From Siphlonurus alternatus (lineage: Eukaryota > Arthropoda > Insecta > Ephemeroptera > Siphlonuridae), in contig OX463778.1 of NCBI GenBank assembly GCA_949825025.1, positions 29,531,265 to 29,595,264 on the forward strand: a DNA stretch of 64,000 nt, in the 5' to 3' direction. The notes beneath the pieces were generated by a model, which was not told the origin of the DNA, did no database searches, and saw nothing but the letters and a program-made list of their open reading frames with translations. Position 1 is the stretch's first letter. Each line of letters begins with the position of its first letter. Shown in pieces: positions 10,912 to 21,340 of this stretch. Made by a program: the position numbers and the translations under genes.

Positions 10912-11935
10912 GAAGCTGGAGTTTGTCTGCAGTAGAAGTAATGTGGGAAAATATATAATTAATACAATATATTTTTCTGTTAAACTTTACATAATAGGAC
11001 TGTGAAGCTGAAGACCAGCGCTATCAGCCTTAGCGCACAGGAAGCGCCCTCTGATTGGTTGATGTTAAGGGCAAGCTCTCTGATTGGTCGGAGGCTTAAC
11101 GCCAAGTTTGGGATTTTCAAACTTTGCGATAAGCGTCAACCAATCAGAGGGCTTGCCCTTAACGTCAGCCAATCAGCGAGCACTTCCGGTGCGCCAAGGC
11201 GCTACCGGTCATAAGGCCGGTAGGTGGTGTTTAAGAAGGTTTTGAAGATGACAAATCCTTCGCAAGTCACCGTGGCATAGTCCCATTTGCTGCGTTAAAT
11301 TATTATTAATATGTTACACTTACTTGTCCCCCCAACTTCATCTGAATTCCTTTCTTTTCTGTTTGGGAAAGGCTACTGAGAGCATCTGCTTTTTTGGCGA
11401 ATCCCATGGTTATCTTCGGCTTTTTGGCAGCATCATCCTTCACCTCTGGAACGTTCTTGCGGACCCTTGGCTCTTTTGAATCCCAGGCACCGGTGTCTGA
11501 TGACCCTGGTGAGGTGAAACACTGGCAAAGTTGAGATGATGCCATGAATAAGAAAGTATTTTCAGGCGAGCAGGCAACAAGACAACATTTTACATGCATT
11601 AACGATTGAATTTTCCACATATACTGTATGCATATATGTACATGTACATAAATCCGGAAACACTTTTATTCAGGACTCAGAAGCTTTGACCGAGTCAAAG
11701 GAATTAAGCCTCAAGGAAAGCACAGACAATAATATTGTCTGTGAGGAAAGCCAGGAAAGCAATGTATGCATATGCCATGCATATGCATACATGTAAAAAG
11801 TAAACACAGTGCATTGGACGATATTAAAAGGGTTATCTTATTTCATAAGTAAGCCACGCTACTGAGCATGAAAAAATTTGATAAAAGCATGCAATCTTAA
11901 CCTCTTTTCCTCTGACTAGAATCTCTTCCAGACAT
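7024..11935 (-). CDS. PCNP: PEST proteolytic signal-containing nuclear protein (PCNP), four exons
   Basis: PCNP is a small nuclear protein rich in PEST signals, linked in vertebrates to UHRF2/NIRF-mediated ubiquitination; its role in arthropods is not known. The coding exons, in gene order on the minus strand, are 11935-11902, 11505-11324, 8769-8642 and 7147-7024. Phases join cleanly to a 155-residue protein, a little shorter than the ~178 residues in mammals. Diagnostic segments are [47 protein letters not shown] and [11 protein letters not shown]. The C-terminal tail after [20 protein letters not shown] is more divergent. Exon 1 encodes only [11 protein letters not shown] plus one base; I chose it because it is the one ATG-bearing segment with a fitting phase-1 donor (G|GTTAAG) upstream of exon 2. 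Intron 2 (8770-11323) contains a LINE fragment and a CCAAT-bearing foldback. Confidence 0.92.
7849..8168. mobile_element. Foldback MITE with ATGGAGTATCGACCTCA ends (full copy)
   Basis: A palindromic element of about 320 bp. The left arm (ATGGAGTATCGACCTCA, TTATTGCAGAAATGGATAG, CCCGGGAAGTATTTTTAA, TTTTTGTGACGTCACG) is mirrored on the right down to TGAGGTCGATACTCCAT. The asymmetric centre lies at about 7990-8025. It is related to 6429-6679. The target duplication is unclear. Confidence 0.72.
8432..8544. repeat. Small inverted-repeat element, CAGGATAGCATAAG ends
   Basis: CAGGATAGCATAAG at 8432 is repeated in inverted form at 8531-8544. The interior shows little symmetry and no target duplication, so this may be a solo MITE or chance. 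Confidence 0.4.
8642..8769 (-). CDS. PCNP: PCNP exon 3 (acidic PEST core)
   Basis: A serine run ([10 protein letters not shown]) is followed by [20 protein letters not shown] and RMRMRNIG. This is the most conserved part of the protein. The donor is AG|GTATAG, phase 2. Confidence 0.93.
9691..10195 (+). pseudogene. 3' fragment of a non-LTR retrotransposon (reverse transcriptase C-terminus)
   Basis: An open frame to 10188 carries [20 protein letters not shown] followed by [13 protein letters not shown]. The pattern F-x-x-R-x5-WN-x-LP is what closes the reverse-transcriptase ORF of CR1/Jockey-like LINEs. Only this tail is present and there is no polymerase core. The frame ends beside AATAAATAAAGG, a natural polyadenylation-type end. 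It lies in the antisense direction inside PCNP intron 2. Confidence 0.6.
11005..11215. mobile_element. Foldback repeat carrying inverted CCAAT boxes
   Basis: The arms at about 11008-11100 and 11115-11213 are imperfect inverted copies (AGCGC..TTAGCGCAC.GGAAG against CTTCCGGTGCGCCAAGGCGCT). Each arm holds two CTGATTGG/CCAATCAG boxes and a TTAAGGGCAAGC block. It lies ~110 bp from PCNP exon 2, inside intron 2. It is probably MITE-derived; no target duplication was identified. Confidence 0.6.
11324..11505 (-). CDS. PCNP: PCNP exon 2
   Basis: The acceptor is CACCTCACCAG and the donor CAA|GTAAGT. It encodes [24 protein letters not shown] and GIQMKLGGQ, matching the KISKFGFA...KLG region of vertebrate PCNP. 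Confidence 0.9.
11902..11935 (-). CDS. PCNP: PCNP exon 1 (start)
   Basis: ATG at 11935-11933, eleven codons ([11 protein letters not shown]) plus one base, then donor GTTAAG. Exon 2 begins in the complementary phase. It is short, so it rests on phase fit and a basic/serine-rich composition only. Confidence 0.7.
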
Positions 11936-12414
11936 AACTGAACAAATTTATGAAACCTTTTTCAGCAACTGTGAAATTTTGTTCTACGATCTAAGAACAA
12001 AACGCGGTAGCTTTAGCAAAGTTGCCATGTTTACACAGATATATGGATTTTTTTTTTTTAGGTATGCAGAGAAAAATGTCATAAATTTCATTTAGAAACG
12101 AATAAAAAAATGATCAAAATTTATTATAATATGTTAAAATATTTTAATAAGTATCTACAACTCAAATTACTACATGGATGTTATCAGATATGGCAATGCT
12201 GTTTTTACCGGGTTAATACAAAACAGCTGATCAAAATTTTGTAAACAAAGTTGTGGGTTGTCAGGGTTGTAGAACTTGTGTGTCTTGCGTCTTGCGATAG
12301 CACGGTGTTAGTAAAGTAATAATAATAATTAATATACAAGAGAACAGGATTTTGTGATCTTACAGAATTACATTGTACTGTATGCATACACGAATTTAGA
12401 ATTAAAAACTTAAA
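11936..12414. promoter_or_regulatory. Putative shared head-to-head promoter of PCNP and CDK5RAP1
   Basis: The start codons of the two divergent genes are 479 bp apart and nothing else is recognisable between them. AT-rich apart from short mixed stretches near 12000-12040 and 12230-12310. Bidirectional promoter function is inferred from the arrangement only. Confidence 0.45.
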
Positions 12415-12621
12415 ATGAACATGGAACTGACAAAAACAGTGTGTGCAGTAGGGGTATGCACACTTCAGAGATTATTAATTCACAATGCTAATGCTATGGG
12501 TCACCCAATCAAGCACTTTCGTTTTTCTGCCCCCCTTGTATCTTCTCATCGTTTCCTCAATTTGAGTACATCCTATTGTTCTGGAGTTGACAAGATTACG
12601 TTAAGTGAATCCTTGGATCAG
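12415..12621 (+). CDS. CDK5RAP1: CDK5RAP1 exon 1, 5' fragment (leader)
   Basis: It has two in-frame starts (M1, M3) and 69 codons rich in Arg, His, Ser and hydrophobics ([20 protein letters not shown]), consistent with a mitochondrial targeting presequence. It ends ...SESLDQ at the 9-bp target site. The frame then runs into the transposon as GRC and stops at 12631-12633. Confidence 0.8.
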
Positions 12622-13053
12622 GGACGTTGCTAGGGACAAGGGACCCTTGTCTCGAATCGGGACAAGGCAGTGTTCCGCGCATGCGCACTACGTAACTCTA
12701 ACTGGCGGCATATTATGCAGTTTTATGCTGCCTTGTCCCGAAGAAAAAGACTCGGGACACGGCACTTTCAAGCCGCGTGAATATGCTACAGCAGCAACAT
12801 GTTATCTGCCGCGCGTGACGCCGTGAAGTTATCTGAATTAATATATATACACAGGAATTAAAATATAAAACTTCAATAAACACTTTAAAGTATTATAATG
12901 ATATTATAAATTAATATTATTAATGAGATATATAATGTTAATTTTATATAATATATTATATATAACAATTAATATATTTAATTAATTCATCATGCATGCT
13001 GGAATCGATCGTCCGGCATATGATACAATATAATTATACTATATATTTTTATG

Positions 13054-13104
<51 letters not shown>

Positions 13105-16100
13105 ATTAATGGGCGTATATTATAATAATTAATTTATTCTCTAGCTGTTGTATAGGCATAAAAATATACATAATATATAAACATAATACATTCATATACA
13201 TATATATATATATATAATATATACATTTTAATTGTATTGAATATTTATTACGTTAATTGGAATTTAACTGATCATGGCAATCATGAAGATATATATATTT
13301 CATGTATATATATATACAGTATATATATATATATATATTAAATGCTTGAAGATTTTTTATAATTTTAATATTGTATAATAATATAATATATATAACCAAT
13401 TCATTATTTTTATTTTAATTTATATATATTCATGCACATTAAAATATAATACATCGTTATGTATTAAATTAATTCATACAGTTGCAATGACATATCATAT
13501 TGTTAACTGCCTTCATGTCTCGATTGCAGACGTGTACCCGGCAGTCTAAAATAAATAAGCTATTTCAACGTTAAATCGTATATGTTATAGCACTCCCGTG
13601 TCCCGAGTGGAGACACGGCAGTTTTTTTATATAGTGATTTTCAATTTAATAAATTCTATTTTGACTGCCTTGTCTCGATTGCAGACACGGCAGTCTAAAA
13701 TAAAGCTATTTCAACGTTAAATCGATCGTATATGTTATAGCACTCCCGTGTCCCGAGTGGAGACACGGCAGTTTTTTTATATAGTGATTTTCAATTTAAT
13801 AAATTCTATTTTGACTGCCTTGTCTCGATTGCAGACACGGCAGTCTAAAATAAAGCTTTTTTAACGTTAAAACATATATAGGACTCCCGTGTCCCGAGTG
13901 GAGACACGGCAGTTTTTTTATATAGTGATTTTCAATTTAATAAATTCTATTTTGACTGCCTTGTCTCGATTGCAGACACGGCAGTCGAAAATAAAGCTAT
14001 TTTAACGTTAAATCGTGTATGTTATAGCACTCCCGTGTCCCGAGTGGAGACACGGCAGTTATTTATATATAGTGATTTTCAATTTAATAAATTCTATTTT
14101 GACTGCCTTGTCTCGATTGCAGACACGGCAGTCTGAAATAAAGCTATTTCAACGTTAAAACGTATATGTTATAGGACTCCCGAGTGGAGACACGGCAGTT
14201 TTTTTATATAGTGATTTTCAATTTAATAAATTTTATTTTGACTGCCTTGTCTCGATTGCAGACACGGCAGTCTAAAATAAAGCTATTTCAACGTTAAAAC
14301 GTATATGTTATAGGACTCCCGTGTCCCGAGTGGAGACACGGCAGTTTTTTTATATAGTGATTTTCAATTTAATAAATTCTATTTTGACTGCCTTGTCTCG
14401 ATTGCAGACACGGCAGTCTGAAATAAAGCTATTTCAACGTTAAATCGTATATGTTATAGGACTCCCGTGTCCCGAGTGGAGAGACGGCAGTTTTTTTTAT
14501 AAAAAAAACATATACGATTTAACGTTAAAAAAGCTTTATTTTAGACTGCCGTGTCTGCAATCGAGACAAGGCAGTCAAAATAGAATTTATTAAATTGAAA
14601 ATCACTATATATAAAAAAACTGCCGTGTCTCCACTCGGGACACGGGAGTGCTATAACATATACGTTTTAACGTTGAAATAGCTTTATTTTAGACTGCCGT
14701 GTCTGCAATCGAGACAAGGCAGTCAAAATAGAATTTATTAAATTGAAAATCACTATATAAAAAAACTGCCGTGTTTCCACTCGGGACACGGGAGTGCTAT
14801 AACATTTACGATTTAACGTTGAAATAGCTTTATTTTAGACTGCCGTGTCTGCAATCGAGACAAGGCAGTCAAAGTAGAATTTATTAAATTGAAAATCACT
14901 CTATAAAAAAACTGCCGTGTCTCCACTCGGGACACGGGAGTGCTATAACATATACGATTTAACGTTGAAATAGCTTTATTTTAGACTGCCGTGTCTGCAA
15001 TCGAGACAAGGCAGTCAAAATAAAATTTATTAAATTGAAAATCACTATATATAAATAACTGCCGTGTCTCCACTTGGGACACGGGAGTCCTATAACATAT
15101 ACGATTTAACGTTAAAAAAGCTTTATTTTAGACTGCCGTGTCTGCAATCGAGACAAGGCAGTCAAAATAGAATTTATTAAATTGAAAATCACTATATATA
15201 AATAACTGCCGTGTCTCCACTCGGGACACGGGAGTCCTATAACATATACGATTTAACGTTAAAAAAGCTTTATTTTAGACTGCCGTGTCTGCAATCGAGA
15301 CAAGGCAGTCAAAATAGAATTTATTAAATTGAAAATCACTATATATAAATAACTGCCGTGTCTCCACTCGGGACACGGGAGTCCTATAACATATACGATT
15401 TAACGTTAAAAAAGCTTTATTTTAGACTGCCGTGTCTGCAATCGAGACAAGGCAGTCAAAATAGAATTTATTAAATTGAAAATCACTATATAAAAAAACT
15501 GCCGTGTCTCCACTCGGGAAACGGGAGTGCTATAACATATACGATTTAACGTTGAAAAAGCTTTATTTTAGACTGCCGTGTCTGCAATCGTGACAAGGCA
15601 GTCAAAATAGAATTTATTAAATTGAAAATCACTATATATAAATAACTGCCGTGTCTCCACTCGGGACACGGGAGTCCTATAACATATACGATTTAACGTT
15701 TAAAAAGCTTTATTTTAGACTGCCGTGTCTGCAATCGAGACAAGGCAGTCAAAATAGAATTTATTAAATTGAAAATCACTACATAAAAAAACTGCCGTGT
15801 CTCCACTCGGGACACGGGAGTGCTATAACATATACGATTTAACGTTGAAATAGCTTTATTTTAGACTGCCGTGTCTGCAATCGAGACAAGGCAGTCAAAA
15901 TAAAATTTATTAAATTGAAAATCACTATATAAAAAAACTGCCGTGTCTCCACTCGGGACACGGGAGTGCTATAACATATACGATTTAACGTTGAAATAGC
16001 TTTATTTTAGACTGCCGTGTCTGCAATCGAGACAAGGCAGTCAAAATAGAATTTATTAAATTGAAAATCACTATATATAAATAACTGCCGTGTCTCCACT

Positions 16101-19100
16101 CGGGACACGGGAGTCCTATAACATATACGATTTAACGTTTAAAAAGCTTTATTTTAGACTGCCGTGTCTGCAATCGAGACAAGGCAGTCAAAATAGAATT
16201 TATTAAATTGAAAATCACTATATAAAAAAACTGCCGTGTCTCCACTCGGGACACGGGAGTGCTATAACATATACGATTTAACGTTGAAATAGCTTTATTT
16301 TAGACTGCCGTGTCTGCAATCGAGACAAGGCAGTCAAAATAAAATTTATTAAATTGAAAATCACTGTATAAAAAAACTGCCGTGTCTCCACTCGGGACAC
16401 GGGAGTGCTATAACATATACGATTTAACGTTGAAATAGCTTTATTTTAGACTGCCATGTCTGCAATCGAGACAAGGCAGTCAAAATAAAATTTATTAAAT
16501 TGAAAATCACTATATAAAAAAACTGCCGTGTCTCCACTCGGGACACGGGAGTCCTATAACATATACGTTTTAACGTTAAAAAAGCTTTATTTTATACTGC
16601 CGTGTCTGCAATCGAGACAAGGCAGTCAAAATAGAATTTATTAAATTGAAAATCACACACTATATAAAATAACTGCCGTGTCTCCACTCGGGACACGGGA
16701 GTGCTATAACATATACGATTTAACGTTGAAATAGCTTTATTTTAGACTGCCATGTCTGCAATCGAGACAAGGCAGTCAAAATAAAATTTATTAAATTGAA
16801 AATCACTATATAAAAAAACTGCCGTGTCTCCACTCGGGACACGGGAGTCCTATAACATATACGTTTTAACGTTAAAAAAGCTTTATTTTATACTGCCGTG
16901 TCTGCAATCGAGACAAGGCAGTCAAAATAGAATTTATTAAATTGAAAATCACACACTATATAAAAAAACTGCCGTGTCTCCACTCGGGACACGGGAGTGC
17001 TATAACATATACGATTTAACGTTAAAAAAGCTTTATTTTAGACTGCCGTGTCTGCAATCGAGACAAGGCAGTCAAAATAGAATTTATTAAATTGAAAATC
17101 ACACACTATATAAAAAAACTGCCGTGTCTCCACTCGGGACACGGGAGTGCTATAACATATACGATTTAACGTTAAAAAAGCTTTATTTTAGACTGCCGTG
17201 TCTGCAATCGAGACAAGGCAGTCAAAATAGAATTTATTAAATTGAAAATCACTATATAAAAAAACTGCCGTGTCTCCACTCGGGACACGGGAGTGCTATA
17301 ACATATACGATTTAACGTTGAAATAGCTTTATTTTAGACTGCCATGTCTGCAATCGAGACAAGGCAGTCAAAATAGAATTTATTAAATTGAAAATCACAC
17401 ACTATATAAAAAAACTGCCGTGTCTCCACTCGGGACACGGGAGTGCTATAACATATACGATTTAACGTTAAAAAAGCTTTATTTTAGACTGCCGTGTCTG
17501 CAATCGAGACAAGGCAGTCAAAATAGAATTTATTAAATTGAAAATCACTATATAAAAAAACTGCCGTGTCTCCACTCGGGACACGGGAGTGCTATAACAT
17601 ATACGATTTAACGTTGAAATAGCTTTATTTTAGACTGCCGTACGTGTCTGCAATCGAGACAAGGCAGTCAAAATAAAATTTATTAAATTGAAAATCACTA
17701 TATAAAAAAACTGCCGTGTCTCCACTCGGGACACGGGAGTGCTATAACATATACGATTTAACGTTGAAATAGCTTTATTTTAGACTGCCGTGTCTGCAAT
17801 CCACTCGGGACACGGGAGTGCTATAACATATACGATTTAACGTTGAAATAGCTTTATTTTAGACTGCCGTACGTGTCTGCAATCGAGACAAGGCAGTCAA
17901 AATAAAATTTATTAAATTGAAAATCACTATATAAAAAAACTGCCGTGTCTCCACTCGGGACACGGGAGTGCTATAACATATACGATTTAACGTTGAAATA
18001 GCTTTATTTTAGACTGCCGTGTCTGCAATCGAGACAAGGCAGTCAAAATAGAATTTATTAAATTGAAAATCACTATATAAAAAAACTGCCGTGTCTCCAC
18101 TCGGGACACGGGAGTCCTATAACATATACGTTTTAACGTTAAAAAAGCTTTATTTTAGACTGCCGTGTCTGCAATCGAGACAAGGCAGTCAAAATAGAAT
18201 TTATTAAATTGAAAATCACTATGTAAAAAAACTGCCGTGTCTCCACTCGGGACACGGGAGTGCTATAACATATACGATTTAACGTTGAAATAGCTTTATT
18301 TTAGACTGCCGCGTCTGCAATCGAGACAAGGCAGTCAAAATAGAATTTATTAAATTGAAAATCACTATATAAAAAACTGCCGTGTCTCCACTCGGGACAC
18401 GGGAGTGCTATAACATACACGATTTAACGTTGAAATAGCTTTATTTTAGACTGCCGTGTCTGCAATCGAGACAAGGCAGTCAAAGTAGAATTTATTAAAT
18501 TGAAAATCACTATATAAAAAAACTGCCGTGTCTCCACTATAGGGACACGGGAGTGCTATAACATTTACGATTTAACGGTGAAATATAGCTTTATTTTAGA
18601 CTGCCGGGTTTACGTCTGCAATCGAGATATGAAGGCAGTTAACATGCAATATGATGTCAACTGTATGAATTAATTTAATACACGATGTATTATATTTTAA
18701 TGTGCATGAATATAAATTAAAATAAAAATAATGAATTGGTGATATATATATTATATTATACAATATTAAAATTATAAAAAATCTTCAAGCATTTAATATA
18801 TATATACTGTATATATATATTCATGAAATATATATCTTCATGATTGATCAGTTGAATTCCAATTAACGTAATATATATTTAATGCAATTATAATGTATAT
18901 ATATATGTATATGAATGTATCATGTTTATATATATATATTAATGTATATTTTTATGTCTATATAACAGAATAAATTGATTATTATATACGCCCATTAATT
19001 ATATTTATATATATATATCATAAAAATATATAGTATAATTATATTGTATGCCGGACGATCGATTCCAGCATGCATGATGAATTAATTAATTAAATATATT

Positions 19101-21249
19101 AATTGTTATATATAATATATTATATAAAATTAACATATATATCTCATTAATAATATTAATTTATAATATCATCATAATACTTTAAAGTATTTATTGAAGT
19201 TTTATATTTTAATTCCCGTGTATATATTAATTCAGATAACTTCACGCGCGGCAGATAACATGTTGCTGCTGTAGCATCAGTAGCATATTCACGCAGCTTA
19301 AAAGTGCCGTGTCCCGAGTCTTTTTCTTCGGGACAAGGCAGCATAAAACTGCATAATATGCCGCCAGTTAGAGTTACGTAGTGCGCATGCGCGGAACACT
19401 GCCTTGTCCCGATTCGAGACAAGGGTCCCTTGTCTCTAGCAACGTCGTTGGATCAGCAACAGGAGAACTTGAAATACAAGTCTCAGAATCTTAGCCGTGT
19501 TTTTACAACAAATAAATCAACATTATCTGGAACTAGCAGCAAATCTATGCTGAAAGAAGGACCTGGTCTAGAGCACTTCATTCACAATTCAAATAATGTG
19601 ACAGTCGTGACAGAATTTAATACCAATTCAAACTTTATCAGTGCTGATAAAAGCACATCATCAGCAGCACAATCTTCAATCCCATATTTATCAAGTCATA
19701 TGTTTAAAGCAAATTCTCAAAAAGGTTAGTATTTTTCTTTTATGTTTTTATGTATGTAGTGTACTGTCTGTACATAATTATATATTTTGTCTTAAGACAG
19801 TAATATAAATATTATTTTACAGTTTACTTTGACATCTACGGCTGCCAGATGAATGTGAACGACGCAGAAGTAGTCTGGTCCATTCTCCAAAACCATGGGT
19901 ACAAGAAAACTGAATCTCTTACTGATGCAGATATTGTTTTAGTTGTTACTTGTGCTATACGAGAAGGAGCAGAAACAAAAGTTTGGAATAAACTACAATA
20001 TTTACGAGGGTTGAAAAATATTAGAGCTAAAGAAAAACATAAAGTTCCTATGAAAATTGGTGTTTTAGGTATGGATACAGTACATACAGCATTTAAAAAT
20101 AATAATATAAAAGTATGCATAATGGAAGTTTTAATAAATTTTGTGAAGCTAATGAAGCTATAGTTGCTTTTATTTTATTTGTTTGTTTGCTAGGTTGTAT
20201 GGCAGAGAGGTTGAAAGAAAAACTTGTAGAGCGAGAAAAGGCTGTTGACATAGTTGCTGGGCCAGACAGTTATCGGGACCTTCCACGCCTTCTCGCTCTC
20301 ACTGAGGACAACCAGACTGCAGTTAATGTGATGCTTTCCTTTGATGAAACATATGCTGACGTAATACCTGTTAGACTAAACCAAAACTCTGTTTCAGCAT
20401 TTGTGTAAGTTAAACATTTGCCTTTTTTTTTTCCCCCTATGGACCCTATGGCAGTTTGTTTATTTCAGTTTATTTTCAGGTCCATAATGAGAGGCTGTGA
20501 CAATATGTGCAGCTACTGCATAGTTCCTTTCACCAGGGGAAGGGAACGTTCACGACCCATTTCTTCAATTGTGGAGGAAGTTCGTTATCTTTCTCAACAA
20601 GGTGTGAAGGAAGTTACTCTTCTCGGTAAGAGCATTGGAATAAACCAAAAACCAGAAATAAGGAACAGACAGCACTACAGCAGTTTTTCTATTAAGTTTA
20701 GAGTACAATAAAAATATGTTTTCATCAGTTTTAAAATTTGAACTTTTAGCTCCTAACTTTTTTGCTTAGATCTTTTAAATAATATAAATTATATAAATAA
20801 TAATTAATTGATTTTCAGGTCAAAATGTAAATAGCTACCGTGACATGTCAGAAACCCAGCACGCAGTTCCTGTAGAGACGCAGCTGGCTAAAGGTTTCCA
20901 CACGGTCTACAAAACTAAGCGTGGTGGGTTACGCTTTTCAGACCTCTTGGAGAAAGTATCTTCCATTGACCCGGAGATGAGAATCCGTTTCACGTCTCCT
21001 CATCCTAAAGATTTTCCAGATGAGGTAGGCCAATGTGTGCTTGCTTGAAATAGTGGGCAGCAGAGGTGCAGATTTTTAAGTACATTCAAATAATCATAAA
21101 ATTTAGAGTTGTTTATTTGAGGCTTAAAGTCTACATGCCTTGTGCATATGCAACCAGTTATACATTAATACAGTTATAGTGTAATGATAACTTAAGATCA
21201 TGATATTATGGCATACCATGAAGACTTCAGAGATGCAAATATATATGTG

Positions 21250-21340
<91 letters not shown>

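Larger units (their letters stand above)
8770..11323. other. PCNP intron 2: LINE fragment, foldback, A-tract
   Basis: No further gene seen. It holds the LINE tail (9691-10195), a sequence GCCAAGATGGCGGAAC at 9629-9644 resembling a YY1 site, a run of about 28 A at 10881-10908 and the CCAAT foldback at 11005-11215. Confidence 0.5.
12613..19456. mobile_element. Giant foldback transposon (6.8 kb) inserted in CDK5RAP1 exon 1
   Basis: The element spans 12622-19447 (6826 bp) and is bounded by a perfect 9-bp target duplication TTGGATCAG (12613-12621, 19448-19456) that is coding sequence. Terminal inverted repeats begin (G/C)GACGTTGCTAG and extend about 0.8-0.9 kb (12622-13508 against about 18640-19447) with small indels, including (AT)n stretches. 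The core is two blocks of a ~147-bp tandem unit in opposite orientation. No transposase frame was found; short open frames in the two arms are mirror copies of each other and not protein-like. A 9-bp duplication with long, internally repetitive inverted arms is the pattern of Drosophila FB elements and other Mutator-like transposons, so a MULE/FB-type non-autonomous element is the best guess. Confidence 0.9.

Noticed and set aside
12605..12826. Open frames of 73 and 88 residues in the two arms of the giant element (12605-12826 +, 19156-19422 -)
   Set aside because: They are the same inverted-repeat sequence read from each side, with no family similarity and with differing frames at indels.
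13509..18650. Regular repeats with constant period, at first sight CRISPR-like
   Set aside because: The whole unit repeats, including the 'spacers', the units are ~147 bp, and the locus is eukaryotic with inverted flanks and a target duplication.
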